Shown: positions 49,000 through 59,932 of the stretch, one piece after another | Layout: each line of letters starts with the position of its first letter | How positions within the stretch are numbered: position 1 is the first letter of the stretch | Origin: Bradysia coprophila | Taxonomy: Eukaryota > Arthropoda > Insecta > Diptera > Sciaridae | NCBI RefSeq assembly: GCF_014529535.1 | Contig: NW_023503293.1 | Coordinates: 2,450,507 to 2,514,506, forward strand | Direction of reading: 5' to 3' | Length of the DNA stretch: 64,000 nucleotides | Position numbers and translations under genes: made by a program | Notes under the pieces: generated by a model | The model's database searches: none | The model's input: the letters and a program-made list of their open reading frames with translations, nothing else | Told to the model about the DNA's origin: nothing

Positions 49000-51584
49000 A
49001 TGGCCTGTTCTACCGAAATCAAACTGGAATCAAAGTTTGATACTTTAGTTGATTCAAATGCTGCCGATACAGAGAACCAGCCATCAACATCGGCATCTCA
49101 AAGCAGTTATTTCGATTCAGACACTGATGCAGAAGATATAGTCGATGTCACTAGCTCACAACCTGTCGAAGTGGTCGACATTGATACATCAGAGGACGAA
49201 GAAGAAGTAAGCATCAGTCATACGCCGAGGAAAGCTGGCTTACGGCAACTAACAAAGATAAAATCATTTAAGGTACGTTCTCGTGCACCATAAGTTATTT
49301 CGAGACAGTTAAGCAGTATTTTATTGTAATTGTACAGGAAAGTGATTCTGATGACAGCGATGAAGGAGAGACTAAGCGAACAAAATTTACCGATCCGGAG
49401 AAGGTGTACAATGTTTTGGATGAGCCTTGCAAACTGCTAAAAAAATTGCAGAAAAACCAATTCGACGCGGATGTTATTTTAGAGAAATACGTACGATGTA
49501 CGATCGATGGTGGAGCATTGAGTCGTCGAAAATTGTACGATTTGGAAATGGAAGCTCTTCGAGAAATTCTGGAAAGACATGGAAAAATCATTGAGCGACT
49601 TTCGTTGAACAAGTTTTATTGGGAGGAAACTAAAGTGCTATGCAATTACAGTCCGTTCAACATCTACGCAGTTTTAACGAAACTGTGCAGAAATCTACGA
49701 GTCCTTATGTTTTCCGGTCCGTTTGGCTCGTTGAAAGTGTTGAAATCGCCATCGAAATCGCCAATATCCTTGCCCAATTTGAGAGAAATCTACTACACTT
49801 GCGGCGATATGGAAACAGCTGCTGGAGATAACCGAGATGTTGTGCTACACACGATCTATCTGCAAATCTTCAAGGGTGCAACTTCCCTCGAAAGGCTTGA
49901 ATACACATTTCTCCACTTGAACGAAGCGAATCAAATTTTTAAAGCTATGCGCGATGCAACATTGGAGCAGCCATTAAAGTTCTTCAAACGCCTCAAATTT
50001 ATAAGCACCAAAGAGGATGTAGTACTCGAAGAGGAGCAAATATCCACATTAAGTTTGATCAAACTTCCGAATCTTGAACACTTGGAATTTGGTAATGGCA
50101 TTTGGCAAGATGTTAAGGGTGCGACATTCGAAAAAATGCTGTCGAATTTTAGAAAGCTACAAACATTGATCATGCACGGATCGCGACTGGGAGATCCATC
50201 ATCAGCTAAATCCGATTTGGTCATTAACTTTCCTCGAATGGACAAATTGAGCACATTGAGTATGGGAGCTGAATACGAATTTGAATCTGTGATTCAAACC
50301 AGTACGAGTACTGTTCTTGCTGTGAATGAATCATCCACCGAATTGCGTAAATTTCAGATACGGCTACAGCATACGCCAAATTTACGGTCAATTATACTCG
50401 GAAATCTAATCAATATTGATGAGCTAACGTTTAAAGATTTCCCAAATCTTGAAGTATTCAAAGTTGGTGGACAGTGGAACACGACCTGCAATTTTCTGCA
50501 AGAACCACCTCATCGAAAAATCACAGACTTGCAGTTTCCCGATGCGTTGAAAGATAGCAGTCTGTCGTCGCGCATTCCGAAAATGTTTCCTGCATTAAGA
50601 AAGTTATGGATCTACTTACCTAGTGTCTTCTGTTTGCGAGGATTTTTTGAAGCTATGTCAGAGGCAAAACATGTCAAAATCGAGGAACTTCATCTCAAAA
50701 CCCAATTCGATTTCGAATCAACGTTAGAATCCTGCCTCTTAGGACGATCGACTGCTTCGTTGCGATCGCAGCAAGATAAACGGAATTTGGAGCTGCTCAA
50801 ACGATATTCACATTTCGAGGACTACGTCAGACATTACAACATCGAACTGCCAATCGTGAAGGATGAACAGAACGAGGAAGATTTTTCGTCGCCCGGAATC
50901 GGTGTGCTGAAATCGTTGAAAGTGCTTCAAATGGAGCATATTCCGAGAATATTGCGTATTCCAACGGGTGCATTTCATTGGCTGGACTATCGTTGCGAAC
51001 TGACAAACGACTTCATTGGGTATCGTCGGTATCCTTTGAGTCAGAAATGCATAAACGAGCTGCATGTCAAAAGTATGCACACCTTCGTGTGGCCGAATTT
51101 TGAGGTAGGTTTCACGTTTATGCAGAGAGCTTTAGTGAGGCGTGAGTCTAAACTCAGCTTAGCTAAGTAACGTTGCTTCTATTTCACATTTGATTGTGAT
51201 TGATTTGGGATTAAGCCTTCAAACCAAAATTAATTTCTTTTGCGCTAACATTTCATGTAACAATTAGTTGGGAATTAGTTCTATTGGCAAATCAGTTGAC
51301 AGGCCCAGCTTTAGTCTCATTGCTTTTGCTTTATGGCAATATGCGCAATGATCAAGGAATCATTTATCAAAGTAGTACCGATAATCGCCTTTTCTTCTTG
51401 GTTTCAGTTTACCGGAAGTACTCGAAAGTTTGTGCAAAATGGTTTATCGGGTTACACAGCTGCTGGTGAAGCATCAACCAGTCAACGCCGGGTGAGCAAT
51501 GCGAAGCGTAAAAAACTACATGTTACAATACAACCTTCAATGTTACGTCCGAAAGAATATAAAATAAAAGCTGAACGCTCCTAA
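49000..51584 (+). CDS. Large leucine-rich protein with acidic N-terminus
   Basis: Three exons, 49000-49272, 49338-51104 and 51408-51584, give 738 residues. Residues 1-115 are disordered and Ser/Asp/Glu-rich (DSDTDAEDIVDV, DTSEDEEEVS, ESDSDDSDEGE). Residues about 120-620 are an irregular leucine-rich array typical of insect F-box/LRR-type proteins: NLRVLMFSG, LPNLREIYYT, ATSLERLEYTFL, LPNLEHLEFGNG, FRKLQTLIMHGS, TPNLRSIILGN, FPNLEVFKVGG, FPALRKLWIYLP, LKSLKVLQMEHI. I see no canonical F-box at the N-terminus, so an SCF role is only a possibility. The tail is basic (NAKRKKLH). Splicing at 51104 to 51408 (TTT GAG | TTT ACC) replaces a 22-residue read-through with a 58-residue C-terminus in frame. 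Nuclear location is suggested by the acidic and basic tracts. Exact family not recognised. Confidence 0.8.
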
Positions 51585-52601
51585 AATTCACACGCCATTG
51601 AATATACTTAACAGGTTAAACGACAGGTACTTACCATCACATTTCTACGGAAAATATCTTGATTGTTCCAATTTATATCTCTAAATGCGACGTAGAGATA
51701 TTGTTTCAATAGTGAATTTAGTGCGTGTGAATTTCACTTAATTGGGTTTATCAACGAAACCGTTTTATGCAGTCCGATCTTCACGTGCTCTTTTTTTTTA
51801 AATAGATTTTACTTTTTATTGCCCTTCTCCAATTTGATGCATAACATCCATTCCACAAATAGAATGGAACGACCGCGTCACCAACAGCTGATGTAATGAA
51901 TATGATAAGTTCCTGCTTTGATTAAAGAAGATCATGGACTCGATAAATTGGCATTGTCATTTAAACGTTATGCGCGCGTATCACGTTACTAATTCGACAT
52001 CAATAGAGTGCAGAGTGGGTACACTTATGGTAGATACATTTTGATACATTAAACGCAATATTAGCAAGCAGCTTAGTGGAAAATTTATGCAATTTTTATA
52101 TTGATTGAATTTGGTTTTACTTATTTAATTTGAGTTTTATGATAAAATATGCGGTACCTTTACTACTCCTACAGTTATTGCGTATATATCTTGACGATGA
52201 CTTTAATATTTGTATGTGAGAGAAATCTGGCGGAGTATTACTTGCGATTGGTACACTTAAAAAGGTGACTGAATTCTGGCACGAGTGTCACAATTATTTT
52301 TACTAGCTCTGCAAATATATCGAAAAATTCAATGTGACTCATTTAAAGGATCTACAAATTTTGTAAACATTCCTAGTGTTCAATTCAAAATCTTTTACTT
52401 CAATTGTTGTAATAAGAGCACGAAAATGGTTGAATGATATACGACGGCCGAGGTACGAACCATATACTTGACCAGTAATTATTTACTTGCGAAGCCCTGC
52501 GAAAATGAAAATGTTGCTGCAAGTAAAACATAACTTTTCAGGAAAACAGTCCCTTCAGTGACTTTCCTTCGAAATTTGTTTTTAAACTAACTTTTCTTTC
52601 C

Positions 52602-52675
52602 GGTTTTTCGAATTTTTGAAACACTGTGGCATCGGAGGGAGAGATGCCACAGTGTTTCAAAAATTCGAAAAACTG
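52602..52675. repeat. Near-perfect 32-bp stem-loop with 9-base loop
   Basis: Stem GGTTTTTCGAATTTTTGAAA + CACTGTGGCATC, loop GGAGGGAGA, then the complement starting GATGCCACAGTG. A related left arm occurs at 54791-54830. It could fold as a pre-miRNA-sized hairpin, but the family character suggests a MITE. Confidence 0.75.
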
Positions 52676-52994
52676 GTGTGAGTAAAATCTCAGGAAAAAA
52701 TCAACAGTCTTTTTTTTGTTATGTAAAGAATAGATCATGCCCACACGTTAGTAAGCAGGCGTGACGCAGGTCCACTACCAAAAATGTTTTAACAAAAAAA
52801 AATTGAGGTCGGCCGGAGCATATTTACAGCAACTTTTTGACTTCTCTCCCTTAACTCCAACGACCCTGAAACTAGGATATGGAATCTAGGAATCCATACG
52901 AGTTCAACGAGCTATCACACGTTACTGCTGCTTCAAAATTGGCCGAGATATTGAACTTCGAAATATTGATGTTTGTATGATGGGAGTATAAGAT

Positions 52995-53400
52995 AGAGTA
53001 CCAAGAAGTCCGTAACCCCTCACGTCGCAGCGCCGGCACTGGCCGAAAGTCAAAAATCTTTTCGAAAATGCGAAAATCATCTTTACCGCCCATGAATTTT
53101 ATCTTGTTTAGTATCAATCGAAAGGTCATATCAGCAGCTTTCACATGAGTCTCATCTTGCTATGCTCCGACTTCCCTGTAAACTTTTATGGCAAATTTGA
53201 TGTCATTCGAAAGCTACTAAAAACACCTTTCTAACCAGACTAACCAGAAACTAGCCAGATATTACCTTTCGATTGATACTAAACACGATCAAATTCATGG
53301 ACTGTCTTACAAATGGGGTTGATTTTCGTATTTTCGAAATATTGTTTGACTTTGGGCTAGTGCCGGCGCCGTGACGTGAGGGATGATGGACTTCTTTGTA
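52995..53400. repeat. Inverted repeat around GTGCCGGCGC-type arms
   Basis: TACCAAGAAGTCCGTAACCC with CTCACGTCGCAGCGCCGGCA is mirrored at 53360-53400 by TGCCGGCGCCGTGACGTGAG and GGACTTCTTTGTA. Inner parts share TCGAAAGGT / ACCTTTCGA and AGTATCAATCG / CGATTGATACT. Confidence 0.65.
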
Positions 53401-53547
53401 CTCTAACTTATATTAGCTATGTAGTTCTACTTGGATCTACAATATTAAAGTTTCAGGATAGACAAAACGACTTTATTCAGTGGGATACGAATTGAAAGTG
53501 AACAAAATGATTTAGGCTAAGCTGATCGAAAGCAGTAATTTAGTTTT

Positions 53548-53932
53548 CATGTGTCGGGGCCGAAAATGAGGGCAATTTTTCGAATTTTCTCGGGTTTCCG
53601 GCCCTCTGCATGAAAACTCACATGTGCACCTGTTTGGGACGATTGATTTTAGGCAATTTCGCGGATTGTAGGCCGAACGAAGTGAGGCTTACAAGCGAAA
53701 GTGCCTTAAATCAACCGTCCCAAACAGGTGCACATGTAAGTTTGTGTACCTGTTTTGGACGATTGATTCAAGGCAATTTCGCGGATTGTAGGCCGAACGA
53801 AGTGAGGTCTACAAGCGAAAGTGCCTTAAATCAACCGTCCCAAACAGGTGCACATGTGAGTTTTCATGCAGAGGGCCGGAAACCCGAGAAAATTCGAAAA
53901 ATTGCCCTCATTTTCGGCCCCGAAGCATGAAA
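53548..53932. repeat. Large palindrome with two tandem inner palindromes
   Basis: The outer arms CATG..GGGGCCGAAAATGAGGGC and complement run through CGAATTTTCTCGGGTTTCCG. Inside, a unit CACCTGTTTGGGACGATTGA..TCAACCGTCCCAAACAGGTG occurs twice in tandem (about 53625-53735 and 53745-53855), each around GTAGGCCGAACGAAGTGAGG. A partial third copy sits at 54189-54365. Confidence 0.8.
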
Positions 53933-53937
53933 ATGAC

Positions 53938-54545
53938 TATTTTTGATACCAACATCGAAAGTTGATACTTTCGCCCTCGAAATCCGGGGCGAAAGTAAAA
54001 AAATGCAAGTTATGTGTTTGAGCGGGGAGAAAGAAAGAATACATAAAGCGAAAGTCAATATACATAATGCGAAAGTCGACTACATAATATAATAGTCGAC
54101 TCTTGTCAATAAGTGTACTGCGATCGAAATTGAAATAAAGCGTACGCCAGTGCTCTTATTGAAATTAACATACGAAGTTGATAATTTTTTCATGCTTCGG
54201 GACCGAAAATGAGGGCAATTTTTCGAATTTTCTCGGGTTTCAAAACTCACATGTGCACCTGTTTGGTACGGTTGATTTAAGGCACTTTCGCTTGTAGACC
54301 TCCCTTCGTTCGGCCTACAATCCGCGAAATTGCCTAAAATCAATCGTCCAAAACAGGTACACAAATGACTATTGTTGCTAATGATTTATTAGTTATTTGT
54401 TAATTTTTGTGTGTGTTATTGTTGTGATGGCTAAATAATTAAATTTTTGATATACCCTCGCATTTTCTGGCTAATAGCCTTCATATTTCAACATTTTGTT
54501 CTGCTGTGTGCGATACGTATCAACTTTCGATGTTGGTATCAAAAA
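53938..54545. mobile_element. TIR element family B, copy 2 (inverted), with insertion
   Basis: Ends TTTGATACCAACATCGAAAG and complement at 54545. The orientation is opposite to copy 1. It is interrupted at 54189-54365 by a partial copy of the 53548-53932 palindrome. The attached palindrome 54546-54665 corresponds to 44108-44235. Confidence 0.75.
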
Positions 54546-54665
54546 AAATAGTATGAACGACTCGGGGCAAAAGTAAAAAAATTCAACCTGTGCGATTGAG
54601 GCCCTTGCCTTCGGCGCGGGCATCAACTCTCGCACACTTGTCATTCGCCCCTTGTCATTCAATGT
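54546..54665. repeat. Palindrome with GCCTTCGGCGC centre, partner of 44108-44235
   Basis: Inverted copy of the palindrome beside TIR element B copy 1, including AAAAAAATTCAACCTGTGCG and TTGTCATTCAATGTACTA. Confidence 0.7.
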
Positions 54666-55775
54666 ACTATTGCTTTGTTAAAATATTGTTGAGTGAATTG
54701 CTTATCCTCAACAACTTATACTTTCATCTACTCCTTACACAACGAAAGAAAGAATCACGAAAGACGGTTGATTTTTCCTTGAGATTTTACTCACGCCGTT
54801 TTTTCGAATTCTTGAAATACTGTGCGATTCCTTTTTTGAATTAACTTTAAAAGAAAAAAAATCCAAATCGAAAAAAGTATTGAGTCTCAGCACACTTGGC
54901 ACACAATTGCTCTCAAAATTTTTAAATTTTTCTTGCAAGCCACAAAATATTGTTATTGTAATTTGTTTTTAAAATTAAAAATAATACAAAATACACCAGT
55001 ATGCTAGTGAAGACCAGCTGTATGTTGCCACACTCATAGATTTGCAAAAAAATCCAATTATTGTTTGGTGTTATTTTAAAGGCGAAAGAACGGACTTCGA
55101 GAAGACGCTAAGCTCAAAAAATTCACCAGATTCACGCGTAGGCCATAAATGTTTTTGATTTTCGAGGTCCCATTTGAAATTTGTTAATTTTCGAAACGGT
55201 TCCGTAGAGCTTAATAAGAATATTGTACGTGTAAAAATTGCAAGAACACCCTAAGGCACACACAAACATCCCAACTACCAGTTCCATCTGACTAAAAGTC
55301 ATAAATAAAACTTTTAGGTGAAAATGCATCAAACGCAGTTGAACATACCGTAGACTACCGTACTTTCGAACACTCCAAAAACTCCAAATCTATTCTCGAT
55401 TATTTCATTTATTTGTAAATTTAATTCTATTTCGTTGTTACACAAATAATTTAAACATTTATTCATCGCCTCATGTGTAACCAAAAACACAAATTGATGA
55501 AAATTACTATCACAGAGTGAAAATTGAATCACTTGGCACTTATTAATAATAAATTATCAAAATCGCTAAGATGCTAAATTTTATGTCTACATAATGTACG
55601 CGTCTACTTAATATACTGTTCCGTTTCAATATTACAGTATACGAAACAGTTTTCCTATTGTAATTATAGATGAGTCGAAAAGCGTTCGATAAACGCCCAT
55701 TCATTTCTCATTGAGGAACTAAATTTCTTCAAATCATTTCATCCCTTACCCTCAAAATTACATCCCTTGTCCCCC

Positions 55776-58700
55776 TTACCACATATTGACTTCCCACAGT
55801 TTCAGATAATTGTCGATAATCTCTTGGAACCATTCACGTTTATCCGGCTCCTTGAACATAACTGTCAATGCTTTTAAATCTAATGCTAAGATGGCTTCAT
55901 TGCCTAGAAGACCGTCCAGCGAACGCAACAGTCCACCATTGCCGTGTAACTTCAGTAAACTGACATACGTAAATAAGTAGTACGAAAGTCGAAGTTTTTT
56001 GTGAGCCCATGTTTCGATGGTTGTGTTACCGCTAGCGCTTCGTATTTGGCCTAGATGTTCAGCATACCATGGGGCGAAATAATTGTAAAGATCTAACCGT
56101 GACAAAGCAGCTACACCGCGTGCTTTTAGCCGTTCTTTAATGTGCTTATAATTCTGTTTGCTGTAAACAAACACCTGGAACAATGAGAAAGACATTTTAA
56201 TGAAATTACCGAACGGAATATTTAGGCCGTTTAACACATACCTGGTACAGTGAATTTCCAGTTACATATGAATCGATGTAATGCGTTCCAAAGCTATTCA
56301 TAAATTGTACCGTTGATGTTGTATCACCAATTGACATATTACGTATGCGAGCGGATACATCTTCGTACAGTATTTGATTTGGTGGAATTGGTCGCGATAA
56401 TCGACCCGTTTCACGGAAACGAGATACTCTGACTAGAACGTAACAAAAGTCTCCTTTGATAAATGATGAATTAATTCCTAATTTACGAGCAGCCACCTGA
56501 TAAAATAAGAAGAGAAAATTTAGTGTTCCATTTCTGCGCCGGTTTCTACTGTTAAATAGGTACGCACTTCTAAATGCCAACCTCCTGTAAATGCTTGCCA
56601 AGGATTATCCAGTCTTTCTATTGTGAAATCACGAAAATATGCTTGGAATAGCTGCTTTCGATTGTCACAAAATTCCATATGAAAATCACCGTGGAATTGA
56701 CCCGGCTCATTTTCTTCGGTAGTTACGGCTAATGCGTCGATACCCTGAAATGGAGTTACGATCATGGTCATTCATTTGCTAGCTAGTTGTTGAATGGAGA
56801 TTTCGAAATACTAAATGAAAGGAGTAAGATAATGAAGAAAATCAATATTCTGGCGATTAAGATGTTCAAACAGTTTATGTCTCGGAACAGATCAGATCAA
56901 TCTGAATTTTTCCAGATTGACCTGAAATTTACCCGATCTGAATGTGATCTGAAAATTTTGATTCTGATCTGAAATCTGAAGACTTGAATCTGATCCAATG
57001 TGAATGATCTGAAGCGATCTGAAGTCCCAAGAATAAAATTTAAAATTCCAAAACTTGCTACTATTATAGAAATATTTGGTGCAGGGGCACACTCGCGGAG
57101 CCTTGCAGTTCATCAATTTCTAATAAATTAGTATTTGTTTAGTCATACTGATTTTCAGATTTAAGATTGATCCGAAAATTTCCAGATTCGAATTTTCAGT
57201 TTTCAGATCCGATCAGATCTGCTTCGAGCACTAAAACAGTTAAAGATGTGCCGTATTCAATGATGTTCGTTCAACATTACTGGAACATTTTTGGAAAGCT
57301 TAATGAAAGCTTAAAGCCCTACATCCGTTAAAGTGACACTATATTTTAACTGTGTGCATTAGGATTAGGATAAAGTGGGTAAGACAAGGGTCGTTGAAGC
57401 CTATTCATTTTGCTAGTGATTCAGAGAGCAGTGACCTGTTGGTTCACTGTGATTTTTTTATTTTCCACATAGCGGGGTATCTGAAGCTTCTCTTGCAAGC
57501 TCGTACGCTATTTCGTTATCTATGTACATTTAGGGTTCCCATTCGCCCTCTTTTTAGAGGACATGTCCTCTTTTTTCATCACGTTATTCTTTTTTACAAA
57601 AATTCTAAGAACATCACTTTTTTGAAGAAGACGTCGTCTTTGTCGTCTTTTTCGCAGCGCGGAATTAACTAATAATCTTCTCTGTCCTAGAATCTCTGAA
57701 CGGTAATACAACGAAATTTCCATCACAAAAATTAAATTCGCTCGCTCCGCTCGCATTCTTTACTACCTCATTTTTTCATACATTAAAATAAAAGTTAGTC
57801 ATTTTACAAGAACAGCGTAGCTGAACGAAGTCTGTATTCAGGTAATATGGAGTGGATTTTATCACTGAGAAGGAATCCAAAGAATATCAGGAAGATTTCA
57901 ATGCATATTGTACGCAGAATTTTTTGTTTTTAGCATGAACTGGTGTAAATTACAAAATAGTTGCACAAAGAGCATGTACAGTTGCTGTAATTCCGTGTCA
58001 GAAATTCACTTTGTGCCACCGAGAATTGAAATACGACGGATTTCAATATCGATAACTAGATTGAAATGTCCAAAATTACAACACCCGTTTTCATGGCTTA
58101 TTACAACACTCAAACCAGTGTTGAAATGAAATTCGTATGAGTTATTACAGCATTCGTTTTAAAAAAAATGCAAAGCAACGTGATCGATCAAATTCGAAGA
58201 GTGATTGTTTACAATGAAAATTCTGAATTTTTGTGCATTTGTCTATTTCAATTCTCGGTTGGCACAAAGCATGATGTGTTACACGTATTGTAATGAGATT
58301 TTTTCAGTACACGACCCAATTTTCTTTACTCGCTCCGCTCGTAAGGAAAACTTGGGTCTAGTGCTGAAAAAATCAACATTACAATACTTGTAACACAACA
58401 TACTATTTCGTCCTTTTTTTTAATGTCAAGGCGTCCTCTTTTTGTCCTTTTTTTGATGCCGAAATGTCCTCTTTTTCAAAATTGAAAAATGGGAACCCTA
58501 CAGCCCATTGTACACAGTACATTGTACACAGCAGAAAAGGAATCTACGTTTTTTACGATTTTGTACTCATTTGCGCCTTGCCTATATTGAATTTCAATTT
58601 ATTTGGGTGAATAAAGCCTAAGAGACCAAAACTCATGCCTTACACTTCCAGTTCAGTTTATTGAAAGTGCTCCACAATATTTGTATCAATCGACTGAAAC

Positions 58701-59932
58701 TGTCGAAACAGGCCTGTAACTAGCCAGACAACTCAGGGAAACTCAGGGGGGTGGCAAATCGAAGATAATTTTTCTTTTATATGGCGAAATTTAAAAAAAA
58801 ATTAAATTTTAATTTAAAAAGAAATTTTCAGAGGTGCCAATGCCAACCCCAAGAACGGCTAGTTACGGGCCTGTGTCGAAATTAGTGTCTTCTCTTATTT
58901 CTATCAGTCACACTGCAAAATCACAGAAAAACTCGTATGACCACTGAGAATACCAAAGCTGCAACATTTTATTTCATTTTTTTTTGTAAAAACATTTCTT
59001 TAGCTGTTTAGAACATCAAAATCTCAAGTTTCTCACTTTTTTGCGAAGCGAATTATGTTTATTAGGTAAGCTTAACAAACGAAATTGAAATTCACACATT
59101 TCAATAAAATAAAGTGAGAAATCATCTTTGAACGTCTGAGATACAACAATGTAAAATCCCAATCATGAGAAGTCGTTGCATTGTGTATATAATGTAAATG
59201 TATATAATACTACGATGATATACTACATCATTTATGTGTATCTGCTGGTATTTGATTTATTTTTGTAATTAGCGTCTTTCAATAACGAATAAATTAAACT
59301 TGACCTTAGTCATTATTATGACGATAATGTTCGCCACAGTGGTTATAGACGTTTATACAGTCGTAATAACAATAAAGCCACTTTAGAAGAATATTTCGTT
59401 TAGCTCCACCGCAACCACAATTATAATTTTTTGAGAAACTTTGATAATTACAGAAAAAAAATTCACATAATTGAACATCTGAAAATTAACAAGAGTCCAT
59501 CTCGTCGTATACCACGTTGATTAATTTAAAATTAGCATAGAACTGGTATTTCCAGTAATATAATACTTTGATTGGATGAGTAGCAAGTTTTTCGTATTAC
59601 CTAACCGATTTCAAACATTTTCTTACAAGTCACAAAAGTTTAATTTTTTGTTTGAATCTGAATCATGAATAGTTAGAGCGGTGCAATGAGATCATATTCC
59701 CATTAAAAAGAATACCAACCCGAAACACATTATTTGTTGGCTCCTTGAAAAGCCACTTTTCGGTATCGTTGTACGATATCACTTTCATCGATATGCTCAA
59801 ATATCCATAACGAACGAACACGTTGATTGCTTTGCCAACACGAAGTTTGGATTCGGTTTTTCCAAAACATAGGTCACTAACAAATAGGAATAAGACGCCT
59901 GCGATGCCAATGGTTTTTAAAAGTTGATTCAT
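55776..59932 (-). CDS. tsl: Torso-like, secreted MACPF-domain protein
   Basis: Four minus-strand exons, 59932-59720, 56744-56568, 56496-56242 and 56174-55776, give 347 residues, close to the fly protein. Torso-like is the localised cue that enables Torso receptor activation at the embryo ends and in prothoracic gland signalling (established in Drosophila). An N-terminal signal peptide ([20 protein letters not shown]) precedes [20 protein letters not shown] and [12 protein letters not shown]. The MACPF signature region reads [20 protein letters not shown] (about 192-211), and the protein ends in a helical tail ([18 protein letters not shown]). The exon 1 donor (CGG|GTTGGT) is weak but the join to [12 protein letters not shown] keeps phase; exon 2 ends at GAA|GTGCGT, avoiding the TAA after EMEH. 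The 3-kb first intron holds mobile DNA. It is a signalling member of the MACPF family, not a toxin. Intact. Confidence 0.93.
56880..57235. mobile_element. GATCTGA-rich element with inverted ends
   Basis: The ends CTCGGAACAGATCAGATC and GATCAGATCTGCTTCGAG are near complements. Both flanking zones are dense in GATCTGAA/TTCAGATC words around a unique centre (57010-57120). Target duplication not seen. The layout resembles the hAT-like MITE at 26895-27354. Confidence 0.55.
57531..58500. mobile_element. TIR element with TAGGGTTCCCA ends
   Basis: It starts TAGGGTTCCCATTCGCCCTC and ends AATGGGAACCCTA. Subterminal zones repeat GTCCTCTTTTT-type words. An inner hairpin at about 58255-58405 has GTGTTACACGTATTGTAATG arms and a CTCGCTCCGCTCG centre. 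hAT-like terminus, but the flanks (TGTACATT, CAGCCCAT) do not match. Confidence 0.6.

Larger units (their letters stand above)
51585..55775. other. Intergenic block of hairpins and palindromes
   Basis: It contains the 52602-52675 stem-loop, an inverted pair around 52995-53400, the palindrome 53548-53932 and TIR element B copy 2 with an insertion. 51585-52500 and 54670-55775 show no supported feature. The frame 53610-53930 lies inside a palindrome and is not a gene. Confidence 0.65.
56745..59719. other. First intron of torso-like, repeat-rich
   Basis: It contains a GATCTGA-rich inverted element (56880-57235) and a 970-bp TIR element (57531-58500). 58501-59719 shows nothing recognisable. Confidence 0.7.

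Noticed and set aside
49131-49294. Read-through of exon 1 of the leucine-rich gene past 49272
   Set aside because: It adds only a few residues and stops; the GTACG donor joins cleanly to an acidic exon 2 in the same frame.
53610-53930. 106-codon open frame with repeated peptide
   Set aside because: The peptide repeat is a by-product of the tandem inner palindromes.
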